Assembly: GCA_013151275.1 (NCBI GenBank)
Contig: JAADIP010000211.1
Coordinates: 1-36,598 of the forward strand
Source: Calditrichota bacterium
Lineage (GTDB): Bacteria > Calditrichota > Calditrichia > Calditrichales > Calditrichaceae
Reading direction: 5' to 3'
DNA length: 36,598 nt
The notes under the pieces were generated by a model, which had not been told where the DNA came from, ran no database searches, and worked only from the letters and a program-made list of their open reading frames with translations. This document shows positions 17,693 to 27,228 of this stretch, piece after piece; positions within the stretch are counted from its first letter, which is position 1; each line of letters opens with the position of its first letter. The translations under genes were made by a program, and so were the position numbers.

Positions 17693-20182
17693 ATGGCTCG
17701 TAGAAAAACAAAAAAGAAAAATACAAAGCAGCACCGCAGGCAGGCAAACGGCGTTCTGCTTTTAGGTATTGCGCTTATTCTGGCGTTGTCCGTCATTTCG
17801 TTTGATGTTCGGGACCCCGTATCGCTAAATGCGATTGGTCAGGGTAACATCATCCACAACTGGTTCGGGCGGCTGGGCGCTGTTCTCGCATACTACCTGA
17901 TGCAGTGGACGTTGGGTTATCCGGTGTTAATCCTTCCGATTATTTTAAGCATATTTGCCTTTCAATTGATAATGGATCGCAGCTTTCCGGGCTTTAAAAA
18001 ATCGGCGATCGCTTTGGTTGTTTGGGGCGTAATGTTTTCTGTTTATTTAGCCATGCCCGAAGCCTTAAGCACCGGCGGGCAAATTACCGAGTATTACCCA
18101 AGCGGTTTGATCGGCGGGTGGCTCGCTTCAAAACTTGTGCTTTTTTTAGGTTCGTTCGGCAGTGTAACCCTGCTCATCATATTAACGGTAACCCTGTTAA
18201 TTCTGAGCATCCGTCTGGAGGTCGCGCCGGTTCTGGAAGTGTTGAGTAAAGCGGCGCGGAAATTTGCCTCGGCGTTAAAGGATTTTACAGTTGTCGTATT
18301 CGAAAAATTAAAGACAAAAAAAGCCGGTCTTGCGGGCGAGGTCTCTTCCGCCCTGACAAACGAATCCGAAATCAGTCAGCTTCCGGAAATAACCGACGAA
18401 GCGCCCGCGCAAAATCTGCCCGAAATTCATCTTCCCATGGCAAAAATAAAAGAAGACCTTTCGGAAAACATTCCGCCCGAACCCGACGACAAAGATTTGT
18501 TGGAACAGTTGCAGCAATCCGAAGCGGAGACTGCGGAAGAGGGTATTCAAACCGATCTCGATTCGCTGTTAGCCCGCCTGGACGAAGCCCGAAGCGGTCA
18601 ACCGGAAGAAGAAGCGCCCGATTTCCCCGCCCCCGCCGATGAGGATATGGATTTTGAAGTTCAGGAAGAGGTCAAAGACGCGGAATTGGATTATGACAAA
18701 TTGGTAAAAGAGAGTATCGCCAAATATGAATTTCCTTCCACCGATTTTTTGACGGATCCGCCGGACGTGGAGACCAGCATTACCCGCGAGGAATTAAAAA
18801 CGAACGCCGAACTCCTGGAATCGCGCCTGGCGGAATTCGGAATTAAGGCAAAAGTCATTCGCGTGACCGCCGGTCCCGTGATTACGCTTTATGAATTGCA
18901 GCCGGCGCCCGGCGTAAAGGTAAGCTCCATTGTTTCTCTTGCCAACGATCTGGCGCTGTCGATGGAGGCGAGAGGGATTCGTATTATCGCGCCCATTCCC
19001 GGGAAAGCAGCCGTCGGTATCGAAATTCCAAACAGGCAACCGCAGATCGTTCATCTAAAACCTTTGATTCGATCCGAAAAATTCGCCCGCAGCGATTACG
19101 AGCTTCCGCTTGCTCTGGGAAAAACGATCAGCGGCGAATCGTACATCGCCGATTTGACCAAGATGCCCCATTTGCTGATTGCCGGAGCCACGGGTTCGGG
19201 TAAAAGCGTGGGAATTAATACCATTTTAATGTCGTTGATTTATTCGGTGAATCCGGCTAAAGTTAAATTTGTTTTGATTGATCCCAAAAAACTGGAGCTT
19301 TCGATCTATCGGGATTTGCAGGAACATTATCTCATCTGGCGTCCGGATCTGGATGAAGTGGTCATTACAAAACCGAGCAATTCGGTAAGCATACTTAACA
19401 GCATGACCCTCGAGATGGAGCGCCGGTACGAGTGGCTTTCCAAGCTCGGAGCGCGTAATATTGTTGAGTACAATAAAAAAATTCAGAATATGCCCGGCGA
19501 CGCGGAATCAAAATTCAGGCAATTGCCCTATATTGTTGTTGTGATCGATGAATTAGCCGATTTAATGCTGGTTGCCGCCAAAGAGGTCGAAACTCCCATT
19601 GCGCGGCTGGCGCAAATGGCAAGGGCGGTGGGAATCCATTTGATTGTGGCTACGCAGCGTCCGAGCGTGGACGTAATCACCGGCGTGATTAAGGCTAACT
19701 TTTCGGCGCGGATCGCATATCTGGTTTCGAGTAAAGTCGATTCGCGAACCATTCTTGATATCAACGGAGCGGAGCAATTGTTGGGTAACGGCGATATGTT
19801 ATATCAGCCGCCGGGCAGTCCGAAACCAATCCGGCTGCAGAATCCCTTTGTCACCACGGATGAAGTGGAAAGGGTTATCCGCCACATCAGCAGACAGCCG
19901 AAGCTTCCCTATTACAGCATTCCTCAGCCGGGAAGTTCCGCGGGTATCGGAGCGGGCGACGATATGATGGATCGCGATCCCTTATATGAAGAGGCGAGAG
20001 CCATTGTGGTCAGGCACCAGCAGGGATCCATCTCGTTTCTGCAGCGTAGATTGAAAATCGGCTTTTCGCGAGCCGCGCGGATCATGGACGAATTGGAACG
20101 CGACGGCGTTGTGGGTCCCGCCGAAGGAAGTAAACCGCGGCAGGTTTTGATTACGCTACAAGAATTACAAAATATGCGATAG
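17693..20182 (+). CDS. ftsK: DNA translocase FtsK/SpoIIIE
   Basis: FtsK pumps chromosome ends through the closing septum and activates XerCD recombination. Of 829 residues, the first about 185 hold four transmembrane segments, then comes an acidic Glu/Pro/Ala-rich linker (about 185-345), then the motor domain with Walker A (GATGSGKSVGINT, near 498) and Walker B (VVVIDELADLM, near 615). The C-terminal winged-helix gamma domain (about 761-829, FLQRRLKIGFSRAARIMDELE) is present, so it should read KOPS sequences. The motor carries an extended HYLIWRPDLDEVVIT insert, resembling Bacteroidetes FtsK. lolA starts 7 nt after the stop. Confidence 0.97.
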   Translation: MARRKTKKKNTKQHRRQANGVLLLGIALILALSVISFDVRDPVSLNAIGQGNIIHNWFGRLGAVLAYYLMQWTLGYPVLILPIILSIFAFQLIMDRSFPGFKKSAIALVVWGVMFSVYLAMPEALSTGGQITEYYPSGLIGGWLASKLVLFLGSFGSVTLLIILTVTLLILSIRLEVAPVLEVLSKAARKFASALKDFTVVVFEKLKTKKAGLAGEVSSALTNESEISQLPEITDEAPAQNLPEIHLPMAKIKEDLSENIPPEPDDKDLLEQLQQSEAETAEEGIQTDLDSLLARLDEARSGQPEEEAPDFPAPADEDMDFEVQEEVKDAELDYDKLVKESIAKYEFPSTDFLTDPPDVETSITREELKTNAELLESRLAEFGIKAKVIRVTAGPVITLYELQPAPGVKVSSIVSLANDLALSMEARGIRIIAPIPGKAAVGIEIPNRQPQIVHLKPLIRSEKFARSDYELPLALGKTISGESYIADLTKMPHLLIAGATGSGKSVGINTILMSLIYSVNPAKVKFVLIDPKKLELSIYRDLQEHYLIWRPDLDEVVITKPSNSVSILNSMTLEMERRYEWLSKLGARNIVEYNKKIQNMPGDAESKFRQLPYIVVVIDELADLMLVAAKEVETPIARLAQMARAVGIHLIVATQRPSVDVITGVIKANFSARIAYLVSSKVDSRTILDINGAEQLLGNGDMLYQPPGSPKPIRLQNPFVTTDEVERVIRHISRQPKLPYYSIPQPGSSAGIGAGDDMMDRDPLYEEARAIVVRHQQGSISFLQRRLKIGFSRAARIMDELERDGVVGPAEGSKPRQVLITLQELQNMR

Positions 20183-20189
20183 GAGAACT

Positions 20190-20828
20190 ATGCGGACTAA
20201 AATTATCATCGGCTTTATTGTCTTAATCGCCATAAATACGGTCTTTGCGATTGACGTGAAAGATATCATCAAAAAACTGCAAAAAAAATATGACGATATC
20301 GAAAACTTTAAAGCGACGTTCGAAAAGGTCGAAACCTTTCAGTTGACCGGCTCTGTTTCCAAAACCGAAGGGACGTTGTACGTAAAAGACGGCAAAAAAT
20401 ATCGTTTCGAGACCGAAGACCAGTTGATCGTCAGCGACGGCAAAACGGTGTGGACTTACAATCGGATAAACAATCAGGTTTTAATCGACCGCGTACGGAA
20501 GAATTCCGGAGTTTTATTACCGCGGGACATCTTGTTTAAATATCCTAAAACCCACTACGCCACCCTTCTCGGCGAGGATAAAATCCGGGGCAAAAAAGTC
20601 TATGTCGTTAAATTGGATCCCAAAGAAGATGTGCACGGCTATTTCAGCTCTTTAAAAGTCTGGATTCAGGACCACGCATGGCAGATCGTTAAAATTGAAA
20701 TCACGGATTTGAACGGTAATAAATCGATATTTAATCTGTCGAATATCGATACAAAAAACAGACTCGCCGACAGCCTGTTCAGTTTTACGCCGACATCGGA
20801 AATGAATGTTGTTGATATGCGTCAATAA
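20190..20828 (+). CDS. lolA: Outer-membrane lipoprotein carrier protein LolA
   Basis: LolA ferries lipoproteins across the periplasm from LolCDE to the outer membrane. The 212-residue protein has a Sec signal peptide of about 20 residues ending VFA, followed by the typical start of the mature fold (DIIKKLQKKYDDIENFKATFEK) and the beta strands with GTLYVKDGKKYRFE, VSDGKTVWTYN and a C-terminal FSFTPTSEMNVVD. AGGAGA lies 5 nt before the ATG. The 7-nt distance to ftsK suggests co-transcription; ftsK-lolA adjacency is also seen in E. coli. It implies a diderm cell with outer-membrane lipoproteins. Confidence 0.93.
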   Translation: MRTKIIIGFIVLIAINTVFAIDVKDIIKKLQKKYDDIENFKATFEKVETFQLTGSVSKTEGTLYVKDGKKYRFETEDQLIVSDGKTVWTYNRINNQVLIDRVRKNSGVLLPRDILFKYPKTHYATLLGEDKIRGKKVYVVKLDPKEDVHGYFSSLKVWIQDHAWQIVKIEITDLNGNKSIFNLSNIDTKNRLADSLFSFTPTSEMNVVDMRQ

Positions 20829-20843
20829 CGGGTTGAGGACTGA

Positions 20844-21668
20844 ATGAGTAAACCGGAATTTATTGATCTTCATTCTCACTTTGTTTTTGGGCTGGACGAC
20901 GGCGCGCGTGATCTGGATGAGACCCTGGCGATGGTCGATCAGGCGGCGTCTTTAAATATCAAACAATTGTTGGCTACTCCTCATGCTACCGATTTAACCG
21001 ACGATGTGTTCAGCGATCAGCTTTTGCGGCGATTCAGGTTTGTTAAATCGGAAATTGAAAAAGCGGGAATTCCGGTAAAGCTGTCGCTCGCCGCGGAACT
21101 GTTTTTTAGCAAGCGAATTCTGGAATGGTTCCATTATCCCTGGACGACCTTCGATAATAATTTGCGCTATTTGTTGTTTGAATTGCCCTTGTACGATCTT
21201 CCGGATGACGTCGGCGATTTGATTTTTCAATGCCGTCTGAAAGGCATTACTCCGATTCTGGCTCATCCCGAACGTTATGTGTATTTACACGATAAATTAA
21301 GTAAATTATACACCTGGTTTCAGCAGGGATGCTTAATACAGATAAACGCAGGCAGCGTTACCGGACAATTCGGAGCGTCTATTCAAAATGTAGCCTTAAA
21401 CCTGATTAAGGGTCGGTTCGTGCATTTTATCGCTTCCGACGCGCACGAGACGGAACGCCGGAGTTACAAAACGCTTATAGAAGCCCGATCCGAATTGAGA
21501 AGGATTGTTGACGAAGAAACGCTTGACGCTCTGTTTTACGCCAATCCCAAAAAAGCGTTAAACGGCGAGACAATCAAGAGCGGAGAGGTTAAAGACGATT
21601 TTTTTGCTCCGCGCAGCGAACAGTTAAAACGCTGGGTGAAGTTTATTAAGAGAAGATTATTTTCTTAA
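20844..21668 (+). CDS. PHP-family protein-tyrosine phosphatase (CpsB/YwqE-like)
   Basis: A 274-residue metal-dependent phosphatase of the polymerase-and-histidinol-phosphatase fold that dephosphorylates bacterial tyrosine kinases and their targets. Family marks are IDLHSHFVFGLDDGARDLDE, LLATPHATD, LAAELFF, PILAHPERY, INAGSVTG and FIASDAHETERR; the His/Asp metal ligands are all present. GAGGA precedes the ATG by about 4 nt. It lies 15 nt after lolA and 82 nt before the Wzc-type kinase, the phosphatase/kinase pairing known in capsule loci such as cpsB-cpsD and ywqE-ywqD. It likely resets the phosphorylation state of that kinase. Confidence 0.92.
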   Translation: MSKPEFIDLHSHFVFGLDDGARDLDETLAMVDQAASLNIKQLLATPHATDLTDDVFSDQLLRRFRFVKSEIEKAGIPVKLSLAAELFFSKRILEWFHYPWTTFDNNLRYLLFELPLYDLPDDVGDLIFQCRLKGITPILAHPERYVYLHDKLSKLYTWFQQGCLIQINAGSVTGQFGASIQNVALNLIKGRFVHFIASDAHETERRSYKTLIEARSELRRIVDEETLDALFYANPKKALNGETIKSGEVKDDFFAPRSEQLKRWVKFIKRRLFS

Positions 21669-21750
21669 AGTTCCGGAATTTCTGTTTCGACAATCAGATA
21701 ATAGGTAAAAATAAAATAAATCAAAAGGAATCCGGAGGCAGGGAAGAGAC

Positions 21751-24027
21751 GTGGAAAATCAAGTCCCAAGTCCGATCGAAAATGAATTTTTCGAAGGTCA
21801 GGAACAGCCCTTACATTTAACCGACTATTTAAGAATTCTCTATCGCGGTCGTTGGATAATTGTGCTTTCTTTTATAATTGTTTTTACGGCGACGGTTTAT
21901 TACACCTTTACCGCCTCGCCCACTTATGAAGCGACGACCACGCTCCTCATCGAAAGCAGCGATTCCATGGAGCGTTCTCTGTTTAATATGACTTATCTGG
22001 GCAATCAATCTAATTTGCTGACTAATCAAATCGAAATTCTTAAAAGCCGCAATATTGCCGAACGGGTTGTGCGCCGCTTGAGCGAATCAGACGTTCGGGA
22101 TTCCATCAGTTTTTTCAAGCCGCTGGAAGACGGAACGCAATTGCCGTTTAGCAGTTGTGTGCAAATTGTGATGGGTAATCTGGAAGTCGAACCGAAACGC
22201 GATACTGATATCATCACTTTAAAATATCAGGCGGGTTCTTCTTTTGAAGCCGCTTATATCGCCAATGTGATTGCCGAAGAGTTCTCCGAGCAAAACGCCG
22301 AAACCAATCGTCTTGAAGTAAGCGAGATGCGCAAGTTTATCGAAACGCGCTTAAAGATTAAGGCGCAGGAATTGAAAAAATCCGAAGAAAAACTTCGCGC
22401 CTATCAGGAAAGAGAAAAGATTGCCAGCCTTGATGCGGAAACTTCGGAACTGGTTACCAGGCTGTCGGAAGCCGAATCGATGCTGGAACAGGCTCGGATT
22501 GAACTGGAAACAAAAGAGGGCTTAAAGAAGAGTCTGGAAAAAAAGCTGGAAGAACGCAAGAAAACGCTGCCCAAAAATTTAAGCGAAATTTCGACCCCTT
22601 ACATTCAGTCCCTGCAACAGGAACTGGCAAAGATTGTCGCCGACCGAACCATTTATGTGACGGCTCTTCAATCGGAAGTGCAGGGCAACAAAAAAGAGTT
22701 TTTCGAAAATACATTACGTCAATACGACGATAAAATAAAGGCGTTAAAAGATAAATTGGAGGAAGAAGCGGAGAAGATCGTTTCTTTTAGCATGATTTCG
22801 GATCCTTTGCAAATTTCACAGGATTTAATTACGCAATTGATCAATCTAAGCGCCGAGATTCCCGCTGTTCAGGCTAAAATCAATGCTCTGGAGGGAGTGC
22901 TTAAAAAATACAATTCCCATCTGGAAGAGCTTCCGGAAAGAGTTCTTGAATTAGCCCGGCTGGAGCGCAGAAAGCAGGTTGACGAGCAGACTTACATGAT
23001 GTTAACGCAAAAGCTGGAGGAGACCAAAATTCAGGAGTCGGCACAGGCGCGCAATGTAAGAATTATCGACCGGGCGATATCTCCCATAAGACCGGTGAAG
23101 CCCAACGTCCGGATGAACATGATGCTGGGCGCTTTGCTCGGTCTTGGTCTGGGCGTGGGATTGACATTTATGATCGAATATCTCGATCGCTCCGTGCGCA
23201 AGCCGGAAGACCTGGAACGAATGGGATTAAACGTATTAGCCACCATTCCGAAAATCGAAACGGAGAAAATGGAAAAATCCAAAAAGCGGCTGAGCGACGG
23301 CGCAAGAATCGAAGCGCGTTTAATTACCCACATCGATCCCAAATCTCCGGTTTCCGAAGCCTACCGTACTTTGCGCACCAATTTGCAATTCAGCAAGGTG
23401 GAAAAGGAATTAAAAACCATTCTTGTGACCAGCGCGGGACCGAAAGAAGGAAAATCGACTACCGTAGCCAATCTGGCGATTGCCATGGCTCAGGCGGGAA
23501 ATCGGGTAATGCTGATCGACGGCGACCTGCGCCGTCCCATTCTTCACTCGGTTTTCGGCATGGATAAGGAAGAAGGATTAACCAATTATCTCGCGGGTTC
23601 CCTTAAGTACGACGACTTGTTAAAAGACACGATTGTCGAAAACCTTAAGTTGATCACCAGCGGAATTTTGCCGCCGAATCCTTCCGAATTATTGGCGACA
23701 AATAAAATGACCGATTTGCTGAAACGTTTGCAGGATGAATTTGACATCGTTCTTCTGGACAGTCCGCCGGTTATTGCCGTAACCGACGCCTCGATCCTCA
23801 GCACCAAAGCGGACGGCACTTTGCTGGTTGTTTATGCGGGTCAAACGGAACGCGACGCCATAAAACGAGCCAAAAACATGTTGTCATCCATTTCAAGCCG
23901 CCTGTTGGGAATAGTATTAAACGGTTTTGATGTTCAGGGTATTTACGGCTCTTATTATTATTACTATTATCATCAATATTACGGACAATCGTCCAAAAGA
24001 AAAGGGCGTAGATTTGCCGGTTTATAA
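21751..24027 (+). CDS. Polysaccharide co-polymerase / tyrosine autokinase (Wzc/ExoP type)
   Basis: An inner-membrane protein that controls export and chain length of an exopolysaccharide. The 758 residues comprise a Wzz domain with transmembrane segment 1 (about 33-53), a long periplasmic coiled coil (about 190-430), transmembrane segment 2 (about 454-477) and a cytoplasmic BY-kinase domain with Walker A (SAGPKEGKSTTVANLA, near 560-575), Walker A' (VMLIDGDLRRP) and Walker B (IVLLDSPP). The C-terminus has a tyrosine cluster (about 732-748, YGSYYYYYYHQYYG), the autophosphorylation site. The start is GTG with GGAGG 12 nt upstream. A UDP-glucose dehydrogenase, a known target of such kinases, follows. 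Confidence 0.95.
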   Translation: MENQVPSPIENEFFEGQEQPLHLTDYLRILYRGRWIIVLSFIIVFTATVYYTFTASPTYEATTTLLIESSDSMERSLFNMTYLGNQSNLLTNQIEILKSRNIAERVVRRLSESDVRDSISFFKPLEDGTQLPFSSCVQIVMGNLEVEPKRDTDIITLKYQAGSSFEAAYIANVIAEEFSEQNAETNRLEVSEMRKFIETRLKIKAQELKKSEEKLRAYQEREKIASLDAETSELVTRLSEAESMLEQARIELETKEGLKKSLEKKLEERKKTLPKNLSEISTPYIQSLQQELAKIVADRTIYVTALQSEVQGNKKEFFENTLRQYDDKIKALKDKLEEEAEKIVSFSMISDPLQISQDLITQLINLSAEIPAVQAKINALEGVLKKYNSHLEELPERVLELARLERRKQVDEQTYMMLTQKLEETKIQESAQARNVRIIDRAISPIRPVKPNVRMNMMLGALLGLGLGVGLTFMIEYLDRSVRKPEDLERMGLNVLATIPKIETEKMEKSKKRLSDGARIEARLITHIDPKSPVSEAYRTLRTNLQFSKVEKELKTILVTSAGPKEGKSTTVANLAIAMAQAGNRVMLIDGDLRRPILHSVFGMDKEEGLTNYLAGSLKYDDLLKDTIVENLKLITSGILPPNPSELLATNKMTDLLKRLQDEFDIVLLDSPPVIAVTDASILSTKADGTLLVVYAGQTERDAIKRAKNMLSSISSRLLGIVLNGFDVQGIYGSYYYYYYHQYYGQSSKRKGRRFAGL

Positions 24028-24178
24028 AATTCACGGGAAAAATTTTTAATTTTTAAAGTCAACTTAAAATCTGTCGTATTAAAATGAGTCAAATAAGGTC
24101 GGCTAATCATAAGTTGATTTCTTTCCGATAAAGGAATGAACGTTAAAAATAAAGTTAAAAAGATAAAGGAGACAGTCT

Positions 24179-25513
24179 ATGAGAATTGCCGTTGTGGGTA
24201 CCGGATATGTTGGACTTGTGGCGGGAACATGCTTTGCCGATGTGGGCAATGACGTGATTTGCGTGGATAAAGACGTTGAAAAAATCAAAATGTTAAAAGC
24301 CGGTCGGATACCCATTTACGAACCCGGACTTGAGGAGATGGTAAAACGGAATTATGAGCAGGAGCGTCTTTCGTTTTCTACCGATATTAAAGACGCGGTT
24401 CAGAAGTCAAAAATTATTTTTATTGCGGTCGGCACCCCGCCCAATGAAGACGGGTCGGCGGACCTTCAGCATGTTCTGGCGGTTGCCAAAGAAATCGGAA
24501 AACACATGAACGATTTTAAGGTTATCGTCAACAAGAGCACGGTTCCGGTTGGCACCGCGGACAGGGTAAAAGAAGAGGTCAGCAAATACACGAAACACGA
24601 TTTCGCGGTTGTCTCCAATCCCGAATTCCTTAAGGAGGGAGCGGCAATCGATGACTTTCTCAAACCAGATCGCGTTGTGGTCGGTACGGATAACGAAGAA
24701 GTGGCGGAATTAATGCGCGACTTGTACGCGCCTTTTGTAAGAACAGGCAAGCCGATTATAATAATGGATATCCGAAGCGCGGAATTGACCAAATACGCGG
24801 CTAACGCCATGTTAGCCACCAAAATTTCGTTCATCAACGAAATCGCGAACTTCTGCGAAAAAGTGGGAGCCGATGTGGATATGGTGCGCAAAGGCATCGG
24901 AACGGACCGCCGGATCGGACCCTATTTTATTTTTCCCGGAACCGGTTATGGCGGATCATGTTTTCCTAAAGACGTTAAAGCCATCATCCGCACGGCGCGT
25001 AGTTACGGAATGAACCTGCAAATTCTGGAAGCTGTGGAAGCGGTAAACGAGCGGCAAAAGACGATTCTTCTGGATAAAATCAAAAATTACTTTAACGGAA
25101 ATCTCTCCGGAAAAACCGTTGCGGTTTGGGGACTTTCCTTTAAACCCAATACCGACGATATGCGCGAAGCCCCGGCTATCGCTTTAATCCGCGCCCTGGT
25201 CAAAGAAGGCGCAAAAATAAAAGCCCATGATCCCGAAGCTTTAAAAGAAGCCGAATGGAGATTTGAAGACATTCTGAATAAGGAATTGTTCCTCATCAAT
25301 AAACGATATAACGCCCTGGAAGGAGCCGACGCTTTGGTGATAATGACGGAATGGAATGAATTTCGCGAACCGGATTTTTATCTGATTAAAGAGCTGTTAA
25401 AACATCCGGCGATCTTCGACGGGCGAAATCTTTACGACCCGAAGAGAATGGCGCGTTTGGGCATAGATTATTTTCCGATAGGACGACCGCCTTCAGTAAA
25501 ATTCAAAAAATAG
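24179..25513 (+). CDS. ugd: UDP-glucose 6-dehydrogenase
   Basis: Ugd oxidises UDP-glucose twice with NAD+ to UDP-glucuronate, a precursor of acidic surface polysaccharides. The 444-residue protein has the N-terminal NAD site ([12 protein letters not shown]), the middle domain ending in [13 protein letters not shown] with the catalytic Cys near residue 260, and a C-terminal UDP-binding domain ([18 protein letters not shown]). AAGGAG precedes the ATG. It lies 151 nt after the Wzc-type kinase; in E. coli and Bacillus, Ugd is activated by phosphorylation by such kinases, so direct regulation here is plausible but inferred. UDP-GlcNAc-type substrates are handled by the next gene. Confidence 0.95.
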   Translation: MRIAVVGTGYVGLVAGTCFADVGNDVICVDKDVEKIKMLKAGRIPIYEPGLEEMVKRNYEQERLSFSTDIKDAVQKSKIIFIAVGTPPNEDGSADLQHVLAVAKEIGKHMNDFKVIVNKSTVPVGTADRVKEEVSKYTKHDFAVVSNPEFLKEGAAIDDFLKPDRVVVGTDNEEVAELMRDLYAPFVRTGKPIIIMDIRSAELTKYAANAMLATKISFINEIANFCEKVGADVDMVRKGIGTDRRIGPYFIFPGTGYGGSCFPKDVKAIIRTARSYGMNLQILEAVEAVNERQKTILLDKIKNYFNGNLSGKTVAVWGLSFKPNTDDMREAPAIALIRALVKEGAKIKAHDPEALKEAEWRFEDILNKELFLINKRYNALEGADALVIMTEWNEFREPDFYLIKELLKHPAIFDGRNLYDPKRMARLGIDYFPIGRPPSVKFKK

Positions 25514-25641
25514 ACACTGCGAATATCCGCCGCGTAAAAGCGGAAATCGCCGATTGTCAGAGCGCTCAAATTGCGGCGCATCGGCGCTCGTTCTTGAAAT
25601 TTAACCGGAATCAAAGTTGTAATTAGCATGGAGTAATAAAA

Positions 25642-26955
25642 ATGGACCTTTTACAGAAGATTAAAAATAAAGAAGCCAAAATAGGAGTTGTGGGACTCGG
25701 TTATGTCGGGTTGCCGCTTTTAATGGAATTTGTCGAACAGGGTTTTCAAACAATCGGTTTTGATATCGATCCGGTAAAAGTCGAAAAACTGAATGCCGGA
25801 AAATCCTACATCAAACACATCGACGAATCAAGAGTCAAAAAGGTGCGCGATAGCAAGCTGTTTGAGGCGACAACCGATTTTACCCGCATCCCCGAAGTCG
25901 ATGCCATTTTAATTTGCGTTCCCACGCCTTTGACAAAACATCGCGAACCCGATCTTTCTTACATCACGGGAACGGGCGAAACCCTTTGCAAACACATTCG
26001 CAAAGGGCAGTTAGTGGTATTGGAAAGCTCCACTTTTCCGGGCACTACCGAAGAAGTGCTCAAACCTATTCTTGAAAAATCGGGACTTAAAGGCGACCGT
26101 GATTTTTGGGTGGCTTTTTCGCCGGAACGCGAAGATCCGGCAAACCCCAAGTTTAACACCCGCACCATTCCGAAAGTTGTGGGCGCGAACAACGAATACG
26201 CCCGTGAGTTAGTCGCTACCCTGTACGATCAGGTAATTGTGAAAACCGTTGCGGTCTCCAGCACTCAGGCGGCGGAAGCAACCAAACTGCTGGAAAACAT
26301 TTTCCGCAGCGTAAATATCGCTCTGGTTAACGAAATGAAAATGATTCTGGACCGCATGGGTATTGATGTGTGGGAAGTTATCGAAGCGGCTTCGACCAAA
26401 CCTTTCGGGTTTATGCCGTTTTATCCCGGTCCCGGTCTGGGCGGGCATTGCATTCCCATCGATCCGTTTTACCTTACCTGGAAGGCGCGCGAATTTGAAA
26501 TGAACACCCGCTTTATTGAATTGGCGGGCGAAGTAAACACCTCCATGCCGTATTATGTGGTTAATAAAATCAGCGATGCGTTGAATAATCACACCAAGAG
26601 TATTAAAGGCTCCAGAATTTTGGTTCTCGGCGCGGCTTATAAAAAAGACGTGGACGATCCCCGCGAATCGCCGACATTTAAGCTTATTGAAATTCTTGAA
26701 GAAAAAGGCGCGCTTGTCGATTACAACGATCCGTTGATTCCGGTTCTGCCTAAAATGCGAATGTACGAAGTGGAACAAAAGAAGAGCGTGGAACTCACCC
26801 CCGAAAATCTGCAAAAGTACGATTGCGTTCTGATTTCCACGGATCATTCGGTTTATGACTGGGATTTTATCGTTAAACATTCCAATTTGGTTGTGGATAC
26901 CAGAAACGCCACAAAGAAGGTGATCGGAAACAGAAATAAAATTGTAAAAGCGTAA
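25642..26955 (+). CDS. UDP-N-acetylglucosamine/mannosamine 6-dehydrogenase (WbpA/WecC type)
   Basis: A 437-residue paralogue of Ugd from the nucleotide-sugar dehydrogenase family that oxidises UDP-GlcNAc or UDP-ManNAc to the uronic acid. It has an NAD site (VVGLGYVGLPLL) and the active-site block PGPGLGGHCIPIDPFYLTWKA with Cys near residue 269; the form GGHCIPIDP and FGFMPFYPGPG is typical of WbpA/WecC rather than Ugd. The C-terminal domain has VLGAAYKKDVDDPRESP. GGAG lies 8 nt before the ATG. It is 128 nt from ugd, with a hairpin-poor spacer, and ends at a strong terminator. The exact substrate (GlcNAc versus ManNAc) cannot be settled by eye. Confidence 0.92.
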   Translation: MDLLQKIKNKEAKIGVVGLGYVGLPLLMEFVEQGFQTIGFDIDPVKVEKLNAGKSYIKHIDESRVKKVRDSKLFEATTDFTRIPEVDAILICVPTPLTKHREPDLSYITGTGETLCKHIRKGQLVVLESSTFPGTTEEVLKPILEKSGLKGDRDFWVAFSPEREDPANPKFNTRTIPKVVGANNEYARELVATLYDQVIVKTVAVSSTQAAEATKLLENIFRSVNIALVNEMKMILDRMGIDVWEVIEAASTKPFGFMPFYPGPGLGGHCIPIDPFYLTWKAREFEMNTRFIELAGEVNTSMPYYVVNKISDALNNHTKSIKGSRILVLGAAYKKDVDDPRESPTFKLIEILEEKGALVDYNDPLIPVLPKMRMYEVEQKKSVELTPENLQKYDCVLISTDHSVYDWDFIVKHSNLVVDTRNATKKVIGNRNKIVKA

Positions 26956-26965
26956 GTAAAATTTA

Positions 26966-26989
26966 CGGCGGACTCTGTCCGCCTTTTTT
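26966..26989 (+). terminator. Rho-independent terminator after the second UDP-sugar dehydrogenase
   Basis: The perfect 7-bp stem GGCGGAC/GTCCGCC with a TCT loop is followed by six T residues. It lies 11 nt after the stop. Confidence 0.92.
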
Positions 26990-27024
26990 GTAAGCAAAAG
27001 GTAGAATAAAATTACGGACGGAGT

Positions 27025-27228
27025 ATGAAACAAATAACCCTTCAAATTCCCGACGCCGTTTACGAAAAATTGCAGGAGTCGATGGAAAAAAGCGGACTTA
27101 AGTCGATGGAAGATTTTATTCTGTCCGTTCTTCAAAATTATCTGGACGGATTGGATGCGAAACCGTCGCAGGAAATCGATGAAAACGAAGAAATCCGTAA
27201 ACGCCTGGAAGACCTGGGATACATGTAA
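27025..27228 (+). CDS. Small ribbon-helix-helix-like protein
   Basis: A 67-residue protein. The N-terminus (KQITLQIPDAVYEKLQE, then two helices to about residue 46) looks like a CopG/Arc-type ribbon-helix-helix with a beta strand of alternating residues. The tail (EEIRKRLEDLGYM) resembles the short C-terminal tail of many sulfatase and alkaline-phosphatase-superfamily proteins; an enzyme of that superfamily lies at 28185. The stop is immediately followed, with no spacer, by the start of the PHP phosphoesterase, so the two are surely co-translated. It may be a local regulator or a partner protein. No toxin gene is next to it. Confidence 0.72.
   Translation: MKQITLQIPDAVYEKLQESMEKSGLKSMEDFILSVLQNYLDGLDAKPSQEIDENEEIRKRLEDLGYM

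Noticed and set aside
25514..25641. Short inverted repeats (TCCGC/GCGGA and GAGCGC/GCGCTC) between the two UDP-sugar dehydrogenase genes
   Set aside because: Stems are only 5-6 bp and no T run follows, so a terminator or riboswitch cannot be supported.
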